The position numbers were made by a program, and so were the translations under genes. The notes under the pieces are model-generated. The model did no database searches. It was not told the DNA's origin and saw nothing but the letters and a program-made list of their open reading frames with translations. A DNA stretch of 64,000 bases, taken from NCBI GenBank assembly GCA_900542165.1, contig UQMM01000002.1, positions 62,001 to 126,000 on the forward strand, written 5' to 3'. This document shows, in pieces, positions 24,080-31,321 of the stretch. Position 1 is the stretch's first letter. The number at the start of each line of letters is the position of its first letter. This DNA is from an uncultured Collinsella sp. (GTDB taxonomy: Bacteria > Actinomycetota > Coriobacteriia > Coriobacteriales > Coriobacteriaceae).

Positions 24080-24988
24080 ATGATCAAACTTGTGCTGACC
24101 GATATGGACGATACACTGATTCCAGCCGGGCATGACGGCGCCAGCGACTACGCCATTGAGGGCATTCACGCCATGCAGGCGGTGGGTCTGCACTTTGGTC
24201 CGGTTTCGGGTCGTCAGCCGTCCGCGATGGGCTGGATGTTCCGCAATCGCTCCGAGTGCTTCTCGACCGGTGCGTTTTGCAACGGCCAGGTGATGTTTGT
24301 CGATGGCGAAGTAGTCGCTTCGCGCGCAATCGATAACGATGCTCTGATGCGCTTAGCCGATTATTTTGAACAGGAGACCGACGATACGTATTTGAAGGTC
24401 TACCGTCTGGGTGATGACTTTTGGAATAACGATGCCTATTGCGTGACAAGCGATCCCGAGCGTGTGCGTCGCGCCATGAAGTCAGGCGGCAACGCGTGGC
24501 TCAAGGGCGAAGAGGCTCCCTGTCGTCCTGTCGTTGACGATGCCCCGGTATACAAGGCGAATATCTGGAGTGCCCGTTCGCGCGAGGAGCTCGCCGAGCT
24601 GCGCGAGCGTGTTGCCGCTGAGGTGCCGGAGCTCTCGCTCGTGTTTCCCAACAACCGCGTGCGCCTGTTCGACGTTCTTCCGACCGGCTGGGACAAGGGC
24701 TGCGCTGCGCTGGAGCTGGCGCGTGCTTTGGGCCTGATGCCCGACGAGGTGGCCGTATTCGGCGATTCCGATAACGATTTGCCCATGATCGATGCCGTTC
24801 CCAACTCCGTTGCAGTCGCCAATGCCAACGAGGCCGTCACGGCTGCCGCACGCTGGCATATCGGCGCTGCGGCAGATGATGCGGTTGCCGGGGCTCTGCA
24901 TCAGATTGCCGCCTGCGCCGCGACGGGGGAGATGCCGTTGTTTATGAGCCAAATGGACACGGCGGGTTTCGACGTCACAAACGTCTAG
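24080..24988 (+). CDS. Cof-type HAD hydrolase
   Basis: The 302-residue protein starts MIKLVLTDMDDTLIP, HAD motif I with nucleophile Asp8 and Asp10. It has motif II within FGPVSGRQPS, Lys in the GWDKGCAALELARALG region (motif III), and motif IV FGDSDNDLPMIDAVPNSVAVANA. The 130-residue insertion between motifs II and III is the type IIB cap of Cof proteins, which dephosphorylate sugar phosphates, nucleotides or pyridoxal phosphate. It lies 10 bases before the LysR gene and may be co-transcribed with it. Substrate unknown. Confidence 0.87.
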   Translation: MIKLVLTDMDDTLIPAGHDGASDYAIEGIHAMQAVGLHFGPVSGRQPSAMGWMFRNRSECFSTGAFCNGQVMFVDGEVVASRAIDNDALMRLADYFEQETDDTYLKVYRLGDDFWNNDAYCVTSDPERVRRAMKSGGNAWLKGEEAPCRPVVDDAPVYKANIWSARSREELAELRERVAAEVPELSLVFPNNRVRLFDVLPTGWDKGCAALELARALGLMPDEVAVFGDSDNDLPMIDAVPNSVAVANANEAVTAAARWHIGAAADDAVAGALHQIAACAATGEMPLFMSQMDTAGFDVTNV

Positions 24989-24998
24989 GGAGAAAGCC

Positions 24999-25895
24999 AT
25001 GAAGCTCCAGCAACTCAGATATGTCGTCAAAGTTGCCGAATGCGGCAGCATCACCGAGGCCTCGCGCCGGCTCTTTGTGTCGCAGCCTTCGATTACCGCG
25101 TCGATCCGCGATCTCGAAAACGAGATGGGTGTGCATATCTTTGAGCGCACCAACAAGGGTGTCATTGTGTCCGAGGAAGGCGAGACCTTCTTGGGGTACG
25201 CGCGCCAGGTGCTCGACCAGGCCGACCTGCTCGAGGGCAAGTACAAAGGTACGTCCGAGCAGGTGCCGCACTTTAGTGTGAGCTGCCAGCATTATTCCTT
25301 TGCCGTTAATGCGTTTGTCGATGTGATCCGCGAGTTCGATGCCGCGCGCTACGACTTTACCCTGCGCGAGGAGCAGACCCACGAAATTATCGAGGATGTC
25401 GCGCATATGAAAAGCGAACTCGGCATCCTGTATCTGTCGGAGCACAATCGCGAGGTCATCGAGCGCATGCTTGCCGCCAACGAGCTCGTGTTCGAAGGGC
25501 TCTTCTGCGCCACGCCGCATGTCTTCGTCTGCGCCGACCATCCGCTGGCGGGCCGCTCCAGCGTGACGCTCGAGGATCTGGAAGACTACCCGTTCCTGTC
25601 CTACGAGCAGGGCAGCTACAACTCGTTTTACTATTCCGAGGAGCTGACCTCGACGTTCGAGCGTCGCAAAAATATCCGCGTGCGCGACCGTGCGACGTTG
25701 TTCAATTTGGCCATGGGCCTCAACGGCTACACGGTATGCTCGGGCGTGATCAGCCACGAGCTCAACGGCCCCGGCATTATCTCGATTCCGCTCGACGTGG
25801 ACGAGTACATGGAGATTGGCATCATCACGCGCAAGAACACGACGCTCACGCGCTACGGTCGGGCCTATATCGACGCGATTCGTCAGCATATCTAG
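24999..25895 (+). CDS. LysR-family transcriptional regulator
   Basis: The 298-residue protein has an N-terminal LysR winged helix (MKLQQLRYVVKVAECGSITEASRRLFVSQPSITASIRDLENEMG) at 1-60, a linker helix, and a periplasmic-binding-like effector domain. It is followed by a MetE-like methyltransferase gene, and the intergenic region carries two palindromes; by analogy with MetR-metE pairs it probably regulates that gene (inference). Its effector region includes ELGILYLSEHNREVIERML and FLSYEQGSYNSFYYSEE. Confidence 0.88.
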   Translation: MKLQQLRYVVKVAECGSITEASRRLFVSQPSITASIRDLENEMGVHIFERTNKGVIVSEEGETFLGYARQVLDQADLLEGKYKGTSEQVPHFSVSCQHYSFAVNAFVDVIREFDAARYDFTLREEQTHEIIEDVAHMKSELGILYLSEHNREVIERMLAANELVFEGLFCATPHVFVCADHPLAGRSSVTLEDLEDYPFLSYEQGSYNSFYYSEELTSTFERRKNIRVRDRATLFNLAMGLNGYTVCSGVISHELNGPGIISIPLDVDEYMEIGIITRKNTTLTRYGRAYIDAIRQHI

Positions 25896-25941
25896 GCTGC
25901 TGTGCTCCGCACGGTTCAAGTCTCTTTATGACAGTCCAGAC

Positions 25942-26009
25942 TGATATAGGAAGCATCTATATCAAACTGTTATAAACGTATATTTTACGATGACCATATG
26001 AGCGCTCAT
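25942..26009. promoter_or_regulatory. Palindromes upstream of the MetE-like gene
   Basis: TGATATAG (25942-25949) and CTATATCA (25957-25964) form an 8-bp inverted repeat with a 7-bp spacer, a LysR-type T-N11-A layout. ATGAGCGCTCAT (25998-26009) is a 12-bp perfect palindrome closer to the gene. Both lie between the LysR gene and the MetE-like start at 26051. Confidence 0.5.
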
Positions 26010-26050
26010 ACTCTGTCCCAGTAAAGCAACCAATGCAAAGGGAGATATCT

Positions 26051-27184
26051 ATGAGCACTTCGATTCAACCGAACGCGCCGTTTCGCGCCGATATCGTCGG
26101 CAGCTTTCTTCGTCCGCAGGCTGTAAAGGACGCCCGTGCCGCCTATGTCGCGGGTAAACTCGACGCTTCCGGCCTTAAGGCCGTCGAGGATGAGGCCATT
26201 CGCGACTTGGTGGCTAAGCAAAAGGCTGCCGGCTTGCAGGTGATTACCGATGGCGAGTTCCGCCGCAGCTACTGGCACCTCGATTTTATGTGGGGGCTCA
26301 ACGGCATTGAGCGCCGTGCCTCACGCACGGGTTATATGTTCCATGACGAGGAGACGACGGCCGACACCGCCGTGGTTACCGGTCCCATTAGCGGCGAGAA
26401 CCACCCGTTCGTCGAGCATTTTAAGTTCGTCAAGGCGCTTGAGGGGGAGGGCCAGGTCGCACGGCAAACCATTCCGGCGCCGATTCAGACGTTTTCCGAA
26501 GTCACGCTCGACCGCTGCGATGGCCAGCAGGAGAGCTTGCGTGCCGTCTATAAGACCGACGAAGAGCTCGCCGACGCCATCGCGGCAGCATACCGCACCG
26601 TGATTGCCGACCTGTATGCCGCGGGCTGCCGCAACATCCAATTTGATGACTGCACCTGGGGCATCTATTGCGATACCGACTTTGTGTCCAAGACCGGCAT
26701 GAGCCCGGTTGACCTGCAAAAGGTGTCCGAGCTAGGCGTGGCGCTCAACAATGCCGCCATCGCGGGCAAGCCCGACGATCTGGTTATCAACACGCACGTG
26801 TGCCGCGGCAACTACCACTCCACCTATGCTTTTGAGGGCGGCTACGACCCTATCGCTCCGTATCTGTTTGCGCATGAGAATGTCGATGCGTTCTACCTTG
26901 AGTTCGATACGCCGCGCGCCGGTGGCTTTGAGCCGCTCAAGTACGTTGCTCCCGGCAAGAAGGTCGTGCTGGGCCTGGTGACCACCAAGGCGGCAGAGCT
27001 CGAGAACGAGGACGTTATCGTCGAACGCATCCGCGAAGCTGCGAAGTATGTGCCGCTCGAGAACCTGTACCTGTCGCCCCAGTGCGGCTTTGCCAGCTGC
27101 GAGATTGGCAACAAGCTGACCGAGGACGAACAGTGGGCAAAGATCGCGCTGGTCAAGCGCATTGCTGAGCGCGTTTGGAAGTAA
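26051..27184 (+). CDS. MetE-like cobalamin-independent methyltransferase (YxjG/YxjH type)
   Basis: From ATG 26051 (GGAGATATCT upstream) a 377-residue protein covers only the catalytic C-terminal barrel of MetE: FRADIVGSFLRPQAVKDAR, ITDGEFRRSYWHLDFMWGLNG, FDDCTWGIYCD, HVCRGNY (zinc His and Cys), AFYLEFDTPRAGGFEPL (zinc Glu) and LSPQCGFAS (zinc Cys). This matches the short YxjG/YxjH group, which methylates homocysteine or a related thiol using an unconfirmed methyl donor. The upstream LysR gene and operator-like palindromes suggest regulation by methionine status. The N-terminal half of full MetE is absent, as is normal for this group. Confidence 0.87.
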   Translation: MSTSIQPNAPFRADIVGSFLRPQAVKDARAAYVAGKLDASGLKAVEDEAIRDLVAKQKAAGLQVITDGEFRRSYWHLDFMWGLNGIERRASRTGYMFHDEETTADTAVVTGPISGENHPFVEHFKFVKALEGEGQVARQTIPAPIQTFSEVTLDRCDGQQESLRAVYKTDEELADAIAAAYRTVIADLYAAGCRNIQFDDCTWGIYCDTDFVSKTGMSPVDLQKVSELGVALNNAAIAGKPDDLVINTHVCRGNYHSTYAFEGGYDPIAPYLFAHENVDAFYLEFDTPRAGGFEPLKYVAPGKKVVLGLVTTKAAELENEDVIVERIREAAKYVPLENLYLSPQCGFASCEIGNKLTEDEQWAKIALVKRIAERVWK

Positions 27185-27307
27185 CGCTACCGTTTGCAGG
27201 TGACGTCGCGTGCGAGACATGGTGTATCACGTGCAATGGTTCGGATCGTATCGTTCGGGCAGGTTATCCGATATGCCTGATCGCCCTTCCATCATGAAAG
27301 GACTTCC

Positions 27308-27361
27308 ATGTCCCAATCCTCGACGCCCGCCGTATCTGAACTCGAGGAGACTGTCGAATAG
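27308..27361 (+). pseudogene. 17-codon reading frame with intact ribosome site (possible gene remnant)
   Basis: AAAGGA lies a few bases before ATG 27308, which opens MSQSSTPAVSELEETVE then TAG. The peptide looks like the N-terminus of a larger protein, not a natural small protein, and a terminator follows at once. It could be the stub left by a deletion, a leader peptide, or chance. Confidence 0.25.
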
Positions 27362-27382
27362 TAGTTGTGTTCAGCTAAATCA

Positions 27383-27420
27383 AAAAATGGCGCCCGTGCG
27401 TACGCGTGGACGCCATTTTT
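27383..27420. terminator. Bidirectional terminator
   Basis: AAAAATGGCG (27383-27392) pairs with CGCCATTTTT (27411-27420). A/T runs on both sides serve the plus-strand MetE-like transcript and the minus-strand esterase gene, whose stop codon overlaps it by two bases. Confidence 0.85.
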
Positions 27421-28084
27421 AATGCGTCAGTATCCAGTGGATGCCGCGCGCCATGCGCAGGTCAGTTTGGGCAAAGTGATTGCCGGGGTTGAGCTCCAGC
27501 GTTGTTGGAACGTCACGCTCGATAAACAGCTCTTCCATCGCGCGCGTATCGTCGAGCACGTGCCGCATCATGCGGTTGGGCGTCTTGGTTTCCTTTTTAC
27601 CGAGCGAAAGATAGGCGGCGTCGGGCGTAGCTGTCATCGTGCGCTCGCGCGCGTAGTCGATAAAGCCGGGGAACCACAGCGACCCCGACGCACTCGCCGC
27701 GCGCTCAAAGACATCTGTTTGCCAAAGTGCCCACAGTGCAAAAAGACCCGCCAACGAGTAGCCGGCAACGCCGCGCCAGGCGGGCGGTTGTGGGAGCGAT
27801 GATTCGGCCTGGGGGATTATCTGCTTCAACAACTCGTCAAGAAAACCAGCAGCCTGTCCGCCAAAGGGCTCGGCATCTCGTATAGTTCCGTCGCATTCCC
27901 AGGGGCTCAACTCGCGATTCCAATCGAGTCCTCCGATGGCGACAAGGGTGAACGGCGGGCAGTCGAGCTCTCGGCAGCGCTCGTAGACTTCACTACCGTC
28001 GCCCATAACCACGGGGAGGTAGATGACGGGCGTACCTTCCGCACGCTCTGAATAAACGGTTATCTGCTTCTGATGCGCTTCCAA
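27419..28084 (-). CDS. Esterase-like alpha/beta hydrolase
   Basis: A protein of about 221 residues with the alpha/beta hydrolase fold: TPVIYLPVVMGDGSEVYERC, FTLVAIGGLDWNRELSPW, the nucleophile elbow GYSLAG, ASGSLWFPGF and a late NPGNHFAQTDLRMARGIHWIL with the likely catalytic His. It resembles the putative-esterase (IroE/YbbA-like) family that hydrolyses siderophore or acyl esters. The start is uncertain: TTG 28084 follows GAGAGAAG at a good distance, while GTG 28132 would add 16 residues without a ribosome site. No signal peptide. Confidence 0.75.
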   Translation of the reverse strand: MEAHQKQITVYSERAEGTPVIYLPVVMGDGSEVYERCRELDCPPFTLVAIGGLDWNRELSPWECDGTIRDAEPFGGQAAGFLDELLKQIIPQAESSLPQPPAWRGVAGYSLAGLFALWALWQTDVFERAASASGSLWFPGFIDYARERTMTATPDAAYLSLGKKETKTPNRMMRHVLDDTRAMEELFIERDVPTTLELNPGNHFAQTDLRMARGIHWILTH

Positions 28085-28221
28085 GGCAGGCTTCTCTCGG
28101 TGTTGTGATATTGACAGCCTCAATTGTCGCACGCTGGCACGGGGGCAGACGCTAAAAGAAAGGCGCGGAGCCGCTCGATGCGATTCCGCGCCTTGATGTT
28201 CTGCTTTAGCAGACTATGCCG

Positions 28222-29532
28222 TTACGCCACGAAGAAGTAGACGAGGAAGGCAAGGGCTGCGATCCACATGAGCGGCTTGATCTTGGAGGCTTCGCCCTTA
28301 AAGAGCGCGACGATCACGTAGGCGATAAAGCCCAGGCCAATGCCGGCAGAGATGGAGTAGGTGAAGGGCACGCCGGCGACAATCATGAACGCCGGGAAAC
28401 CCTGCGACACGTCGGACCAGTCGATCTCGGAGGCCTCGCTCATCATGAGGTAGCCGACGTAGACCAGGGCACCGCAGGTGGCGGCGCTGGAAACGATGGT
28501 GACGATGGGGGAGAAGAACGCGGCGAGAATGAACAGCACGCCGGTGGTGACGGAGGTGAGGCCCGTGCGGCCACCGTCGGCAGCGCCAGAGGTGGACTCG
28601 ACGAAGGTGGTGATGGAGGAGACGCCCATGAAACCGCCCACAGCAGCGGCGGCGGAGTCGACGATCAGGATCTCCTTGATATTCTCGACGTTGCCGTCGT
28701 CGGTGAGGAACTCGCCCTGCTTGGCCACGGCCATCGCGGTGCCCATGGTGTCGAAGAAGTCACTCATGAGCAGCGAGAACGAGATGACGAGGAGCGCGGG
28801 GTCGGTAAGGACCTTGACGATGGCGGGCACGCCGCCGGCGTCGGCGATGGGGCCACCGATGCTCGAGAAGTCGAGCGGGGCGATGATGCCGGTCGGAGCC
28901 TGGGTCACACCTAGGGGGATACCGGCGATGACGGCGACGACGATGCCGATGAGCAGAGAGCCGGGGACGTTGCGGCAGGCGAGGGCGACTGTCACCAGGA
29001 TGGAGATGATGCCGACGATGAAGGTGGGGGAGGTGATGTCGCCCAGACCGACGAGTGTACCGGCGCCAGCGGTGATAATGCCGGCATCGCACAGGCCAAT
29101 CATGGCGATGAACAGGCCCAGACCCACCGAGATGGCGTGACGCAGGACAACCGGGATGGCGTCCATGATGGCCTCGCGCAGGCCACAAAGCACGAGCAGC
29201 AAGATGACGACGCCCTCGAGGAAGATGACGCTCATGGCCACGTGCCAGTCACCGCCGCAGACGGTGGTGGTGATTCCAGCGATCATCGCGTTGACGCCTA
29301 GGCCCGACGCGCAGGCGAGCGGGCGGTTGGCGAAGATGCCCATGCAGATGGTCATGATGCCGGCGCCCAGGCAGGTGGCGCAGGCGAGCGCTCCCGCATC
29401 GATGCCGGCGCCCGAGAGCACCGCAGGGTTGACGGCGATGATGTAGGCCATCGCCAGGAATGTTGTCAGTCCAGCGCGAAGTTCGGTCCCGATTGTGGAC
29501 TTGCGCTCACTGACGTGAAAAAGTTCGTCCAT
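28222..29532 (-). CDS. NCS2-family purine permease (AzgA-like)
   Basis: From ATG 29532 (AAGGAAAGG upstream) a 436-residue protein with about 12-14 membrane segments: ELRAGLTTFLAMAYIIAVNPAVLSGAGID, ATCLGAGIMTICMGIFANRPLACASGLGVNAMIA, the MSDFFDTMGTAMAVAKQGEFL segment and a SGAADGGRTGLTSVTTG loop. These are the diagnostic motifs of the AzgA (adenine/guanine/hypoxanthine) branch of nucleobase-cation symporters. It takes up purine bases by proton symport. A small GC hairpin (29551-29569) lies in the leader; I could not recognise a purine riboswitch. Confidence 0.92.
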   Translation of the reverse strand: MDELFHVSERKSTIGTELRAGLTTFLAMAYIIAVNPAVLSGAGIDAGALACATCLGAGIMTICMGIFANRPLACASGLGVNAMIAGITTTVCGGDWHVAMSVIFLEGVVILLLVLCGLREAIMDAIPVVLRHAISVGLGLFIAMIGLCDAGIITAGAGTLVGLGDITSPTFIVGIISILVTVALACRNVPGSLLIGIVVAVIAGIPLGVTQAPTGIIAPLDFSSIGGPIADAGGVPAIVKVLTDPALLVISFSLLMSDFFDTMGTAMAVAKQGEFLTDDGNVENIKEILIVDSAAAAVGGFMGVSSITTFVESTSGAADGGRTGLTSVTTGVLFILAAFFSPIVTIVSSAATCGALVYVGYLMMSEASEIDWSDVSQGFPAFMIVAGVPFTYSISAGIGLGFIAYVIVALFKGEASKIKPLMWIAALAFLVYFFVA

Positions 29533-29725
29533 GCATACCCTTTCCTTGTTCGGCCCCGAGTTTAGGCCGATTGACACGAACTCACCCACTATAGCCCCTT
29601 TACGACGCTGTTGTTCCTCGCATGTTGATGTTCGGCGCTTTGTAGCAGACGGACGGTATTTTTCGCATGAAAATGTGTGGGTACCGTATACTTAAGCGGT
29701 TACAACGACCCCTATGGAGGAACGT

Positions 29726-30145
29726 ATGATTAAAGAGCTTTGCCACGACGAGGCTATCCTGTCCCAGCGTTGCGAGGTTGCGACCGTCGAGGACGAGTCG
29801 GTCGCACAGGACCTGATCGATACCATCAAGTCGCTCGACGATGCCGGCTGCCTTGCCGCTAACCAGATTGGCGTCACCAAGAAGGTCTGCGTCTACCTGG
29901 ACGACGCCGGCGAGCCCCACGTGCTCTACAACCCCCGTCTGGTGTTTGGCCTGGGCGCCAGCAAGATGGAGGAGAGCTGCCTGACGCACGAGGAGGTCAC
30001 CAAGTCCACGCGCTACATCAAGTGCAAGGTTGCTTATGACGTGATCGTCGACGGCAAGATGCGCGAGCGCAAGCAGGACTTTGTGGGCTTCGAGGCGCAG
30101 ATGATCCAGCATATGATCGATCACTGTCTTGGAAAGTTGGTCTAA
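29726..30145 (+). CDS. Peptide deformylase homologue with a degenerate HExxH motif
   Basis: A 139-residue protein (ATG 29726, GGAGG upstream) with the deformylase fold and motifs in order: GCLAANQIGV at 41-50 (normally GLAAxQ), EESCLT at 82-87 (normally EGCLS, Cys85 retained) and QHMIDH at 128-133. The last is HMxxH where active enzymes have HExxH, so the catalytic Glu is replaced by Met130; the metal ligands Cys85, His129 and His133 remain. It may bind metal without deformylating N-formyl-Met peptides. A canonical short deformylase is at 37355-37765. Confidence 0.82.
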   Translation: MIKELCHDEAILSQRCEVATVEDESVAQDLIDTIKSLDDAGCLAANQIGVTKKVCVYLDDAGEPHVLYNPRLVFGLGASKMEESCLTHEEVTKSTRYIKCKVAYDVIVDGKMRERKQDFVGFEAQMIQHMIDHCLGKLV

Positions 30146-30179
30146 GGGGACCAAAGCACCGCACTTCGTCTCTTTTGGT

Positions 30180-30215
30180 CCGGACATGACATTGTTGTCA
30201 TGTCCGGGCTTTTGT
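30180..30215 (+). terminator. Intrinsic terminator after the deformylase-like gene
   Basis: CCGGACATGACA (30180-30191) pairs perfectly with TGTCATGTCCGG (30196-30207) and is followed by GCTTTTGTGTTT. Confidence 0.88.
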
Positions 30216-30276
30216 GTTTAGCGCCTTTTTGTTTGGTGACAATAACCTTAACAAGGACGTAAAGCTAGGAGGCGCT

Positions 30277-31242
30277 ATGTGTACGAGCATTCGATTTACC
30301 GATAATTCCGGCCACATGTATCTAGGCCGCAACCTCGACTGGAGCTTTGATTACGGCCAACAGGTTCGCGTTATGCCGCGCGGGTTTCACATTCCGTATT
30401 CGTTTATCGATGACGCGACAGCGGCGCACGCGGTGATCGGTATGTGCATCGATTACAAGAACTACCCTATGTTCTTCGACTGCGGCAACGATGCGGGCCT
30501 CGCCGTGGCGGGTCTCAATTTCCCGGGTTATGCCGAGTATGCCGAGGACCCTGTCGACGGCAAGACCAATATTGCGGCCTATGAGTTTCCCCTGTGGGTG
30601 GCAGCGACGTTCTCGACGGTCGACGAGGTCGAGGCTGCGCTGCGCGATACGGTGATTGTTGCTAAATCTGCAGGAGAGGGGCTGGGCGTGTCGCTGCTCC
30701 ATTGGATTATCGGCGACAGCCAGCGTAGCATCGTGGTCGAGATGATGGCTGACGGTCTGCATGTATACGACGATCCGGTCGATACCCTTGCCAATCAGCC
30801 CACCTTCCCGTGGCACATGGAAAACCTGCGCACCTATATCACGGCCACAAGCGATTTTCCGCAGACGGCGACATGGCGTGGCGCCGAGCTCAAGCCCTAT
30901 GGCGCGGGTGCCGGCATGCGCGGTATTCCGGGTGACTGCTATTCGCCGAGCCGTTTTGTAAAGGCGGCGTACCTCAATGCCAATTACCCGCAAAAGGAGA
31001 GCGAGACCGAAAACGTCGTCCGCATGTTCCGTTCACTCGAGGGCGTGGTGATGATTGAGGGGGCGTCCAGGATGGGCGATGGCAAGTTCGAGAAGACTAT
31101 CTATACCGGATGCTTTAGCGCGCGTACGGGCAATTATTACTACGCGATGTATGGGGATCCGTCGATTCGCTACGTGAGCCTGATGGATGCCGAGGGCGCG
31201 AGCCCCGATAGGCTCGTGGTTCCCGAGCCGCGCCGTTCGTAG
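30277..31242 (+). CDS. bsh: Bile salt hydrolase (choloylglycine hydrolase)
   Basis: From ATG 30277, directly after CTAGGAGG, a 321-residue N-terminal nucleophile hydrolase begins MCTSIRFTDNSGHMYLGRNLDW. After Met removal Cys2 is the nucleophile; Arg18, Asp21 and the AGLNFPGYA motif (Asn81, the residue that separates bile salt hydrolases from penicillin V acylases) match active BSH enzymes, as does the later NQPTFPWHMENLRTY region. It deconjugates taurine- and glycine-linked bile acids in the cytoplasm, a trait of gut bacteria. Monocistronic, between two terminators. Longer upstream readings are excluded because Cys must be residue 2. Confidence 0.93.
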   Translation: MCTSIRFTDNSGHMYLGRNLDWSFDYGQQVRVMPRGFHIPYSFIDDATAAHAVIGMCIDYKNYPMFFDCGNDAGLAVAGLNFPGYAEYAEDPVDGKTNIAAYEFPLWVAATFSTVDEVEAALRDTVIVAKSAGEGLGVSLLHWIIGDSQRSIVVEMMADGLHVYDDPVDTLANQPTFPWHMENLRTYITATSDFPQTATWRGAELKPYGAGAGMRGIPGDCYSPSRFVKAAYLNANYPQKESETENVVRMFRSLEGVVMIEGASRMGDGKFEKTIYTGCFSARTGNYYYAMYGDPSIRYVSLMDAEGASPDRLVVPEPRRS

Positions 31243-31265
31243 CCGATAGCTTTACTGCAATGCAA

Positions 31266-31301
31266 AGTGGCCCTGCATCTCCCATGAGGTGCAGGGCCAC
31301 T
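31266..31301. terminator. Hairpin between convergent bsh and kup
   Basis: AGTGGCCCTGCA (31266-31277) pairs perfectly with TGCAGGGCCACT (31290-31301). The T runs are short on both sides, but position between convergent genes supports a terminator. Confidence 0.7.
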
Positions 31302-31321
31302 GTCGTCAATGCGCTATGGCG

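Noticed and set aside
29533..29600. Purine riboswitch before the NCS2 permease
   Set aside because: Only a short GC hairpin at 29551-29569 was seen; the conserved loop sequences of the purine aptamer are absent.
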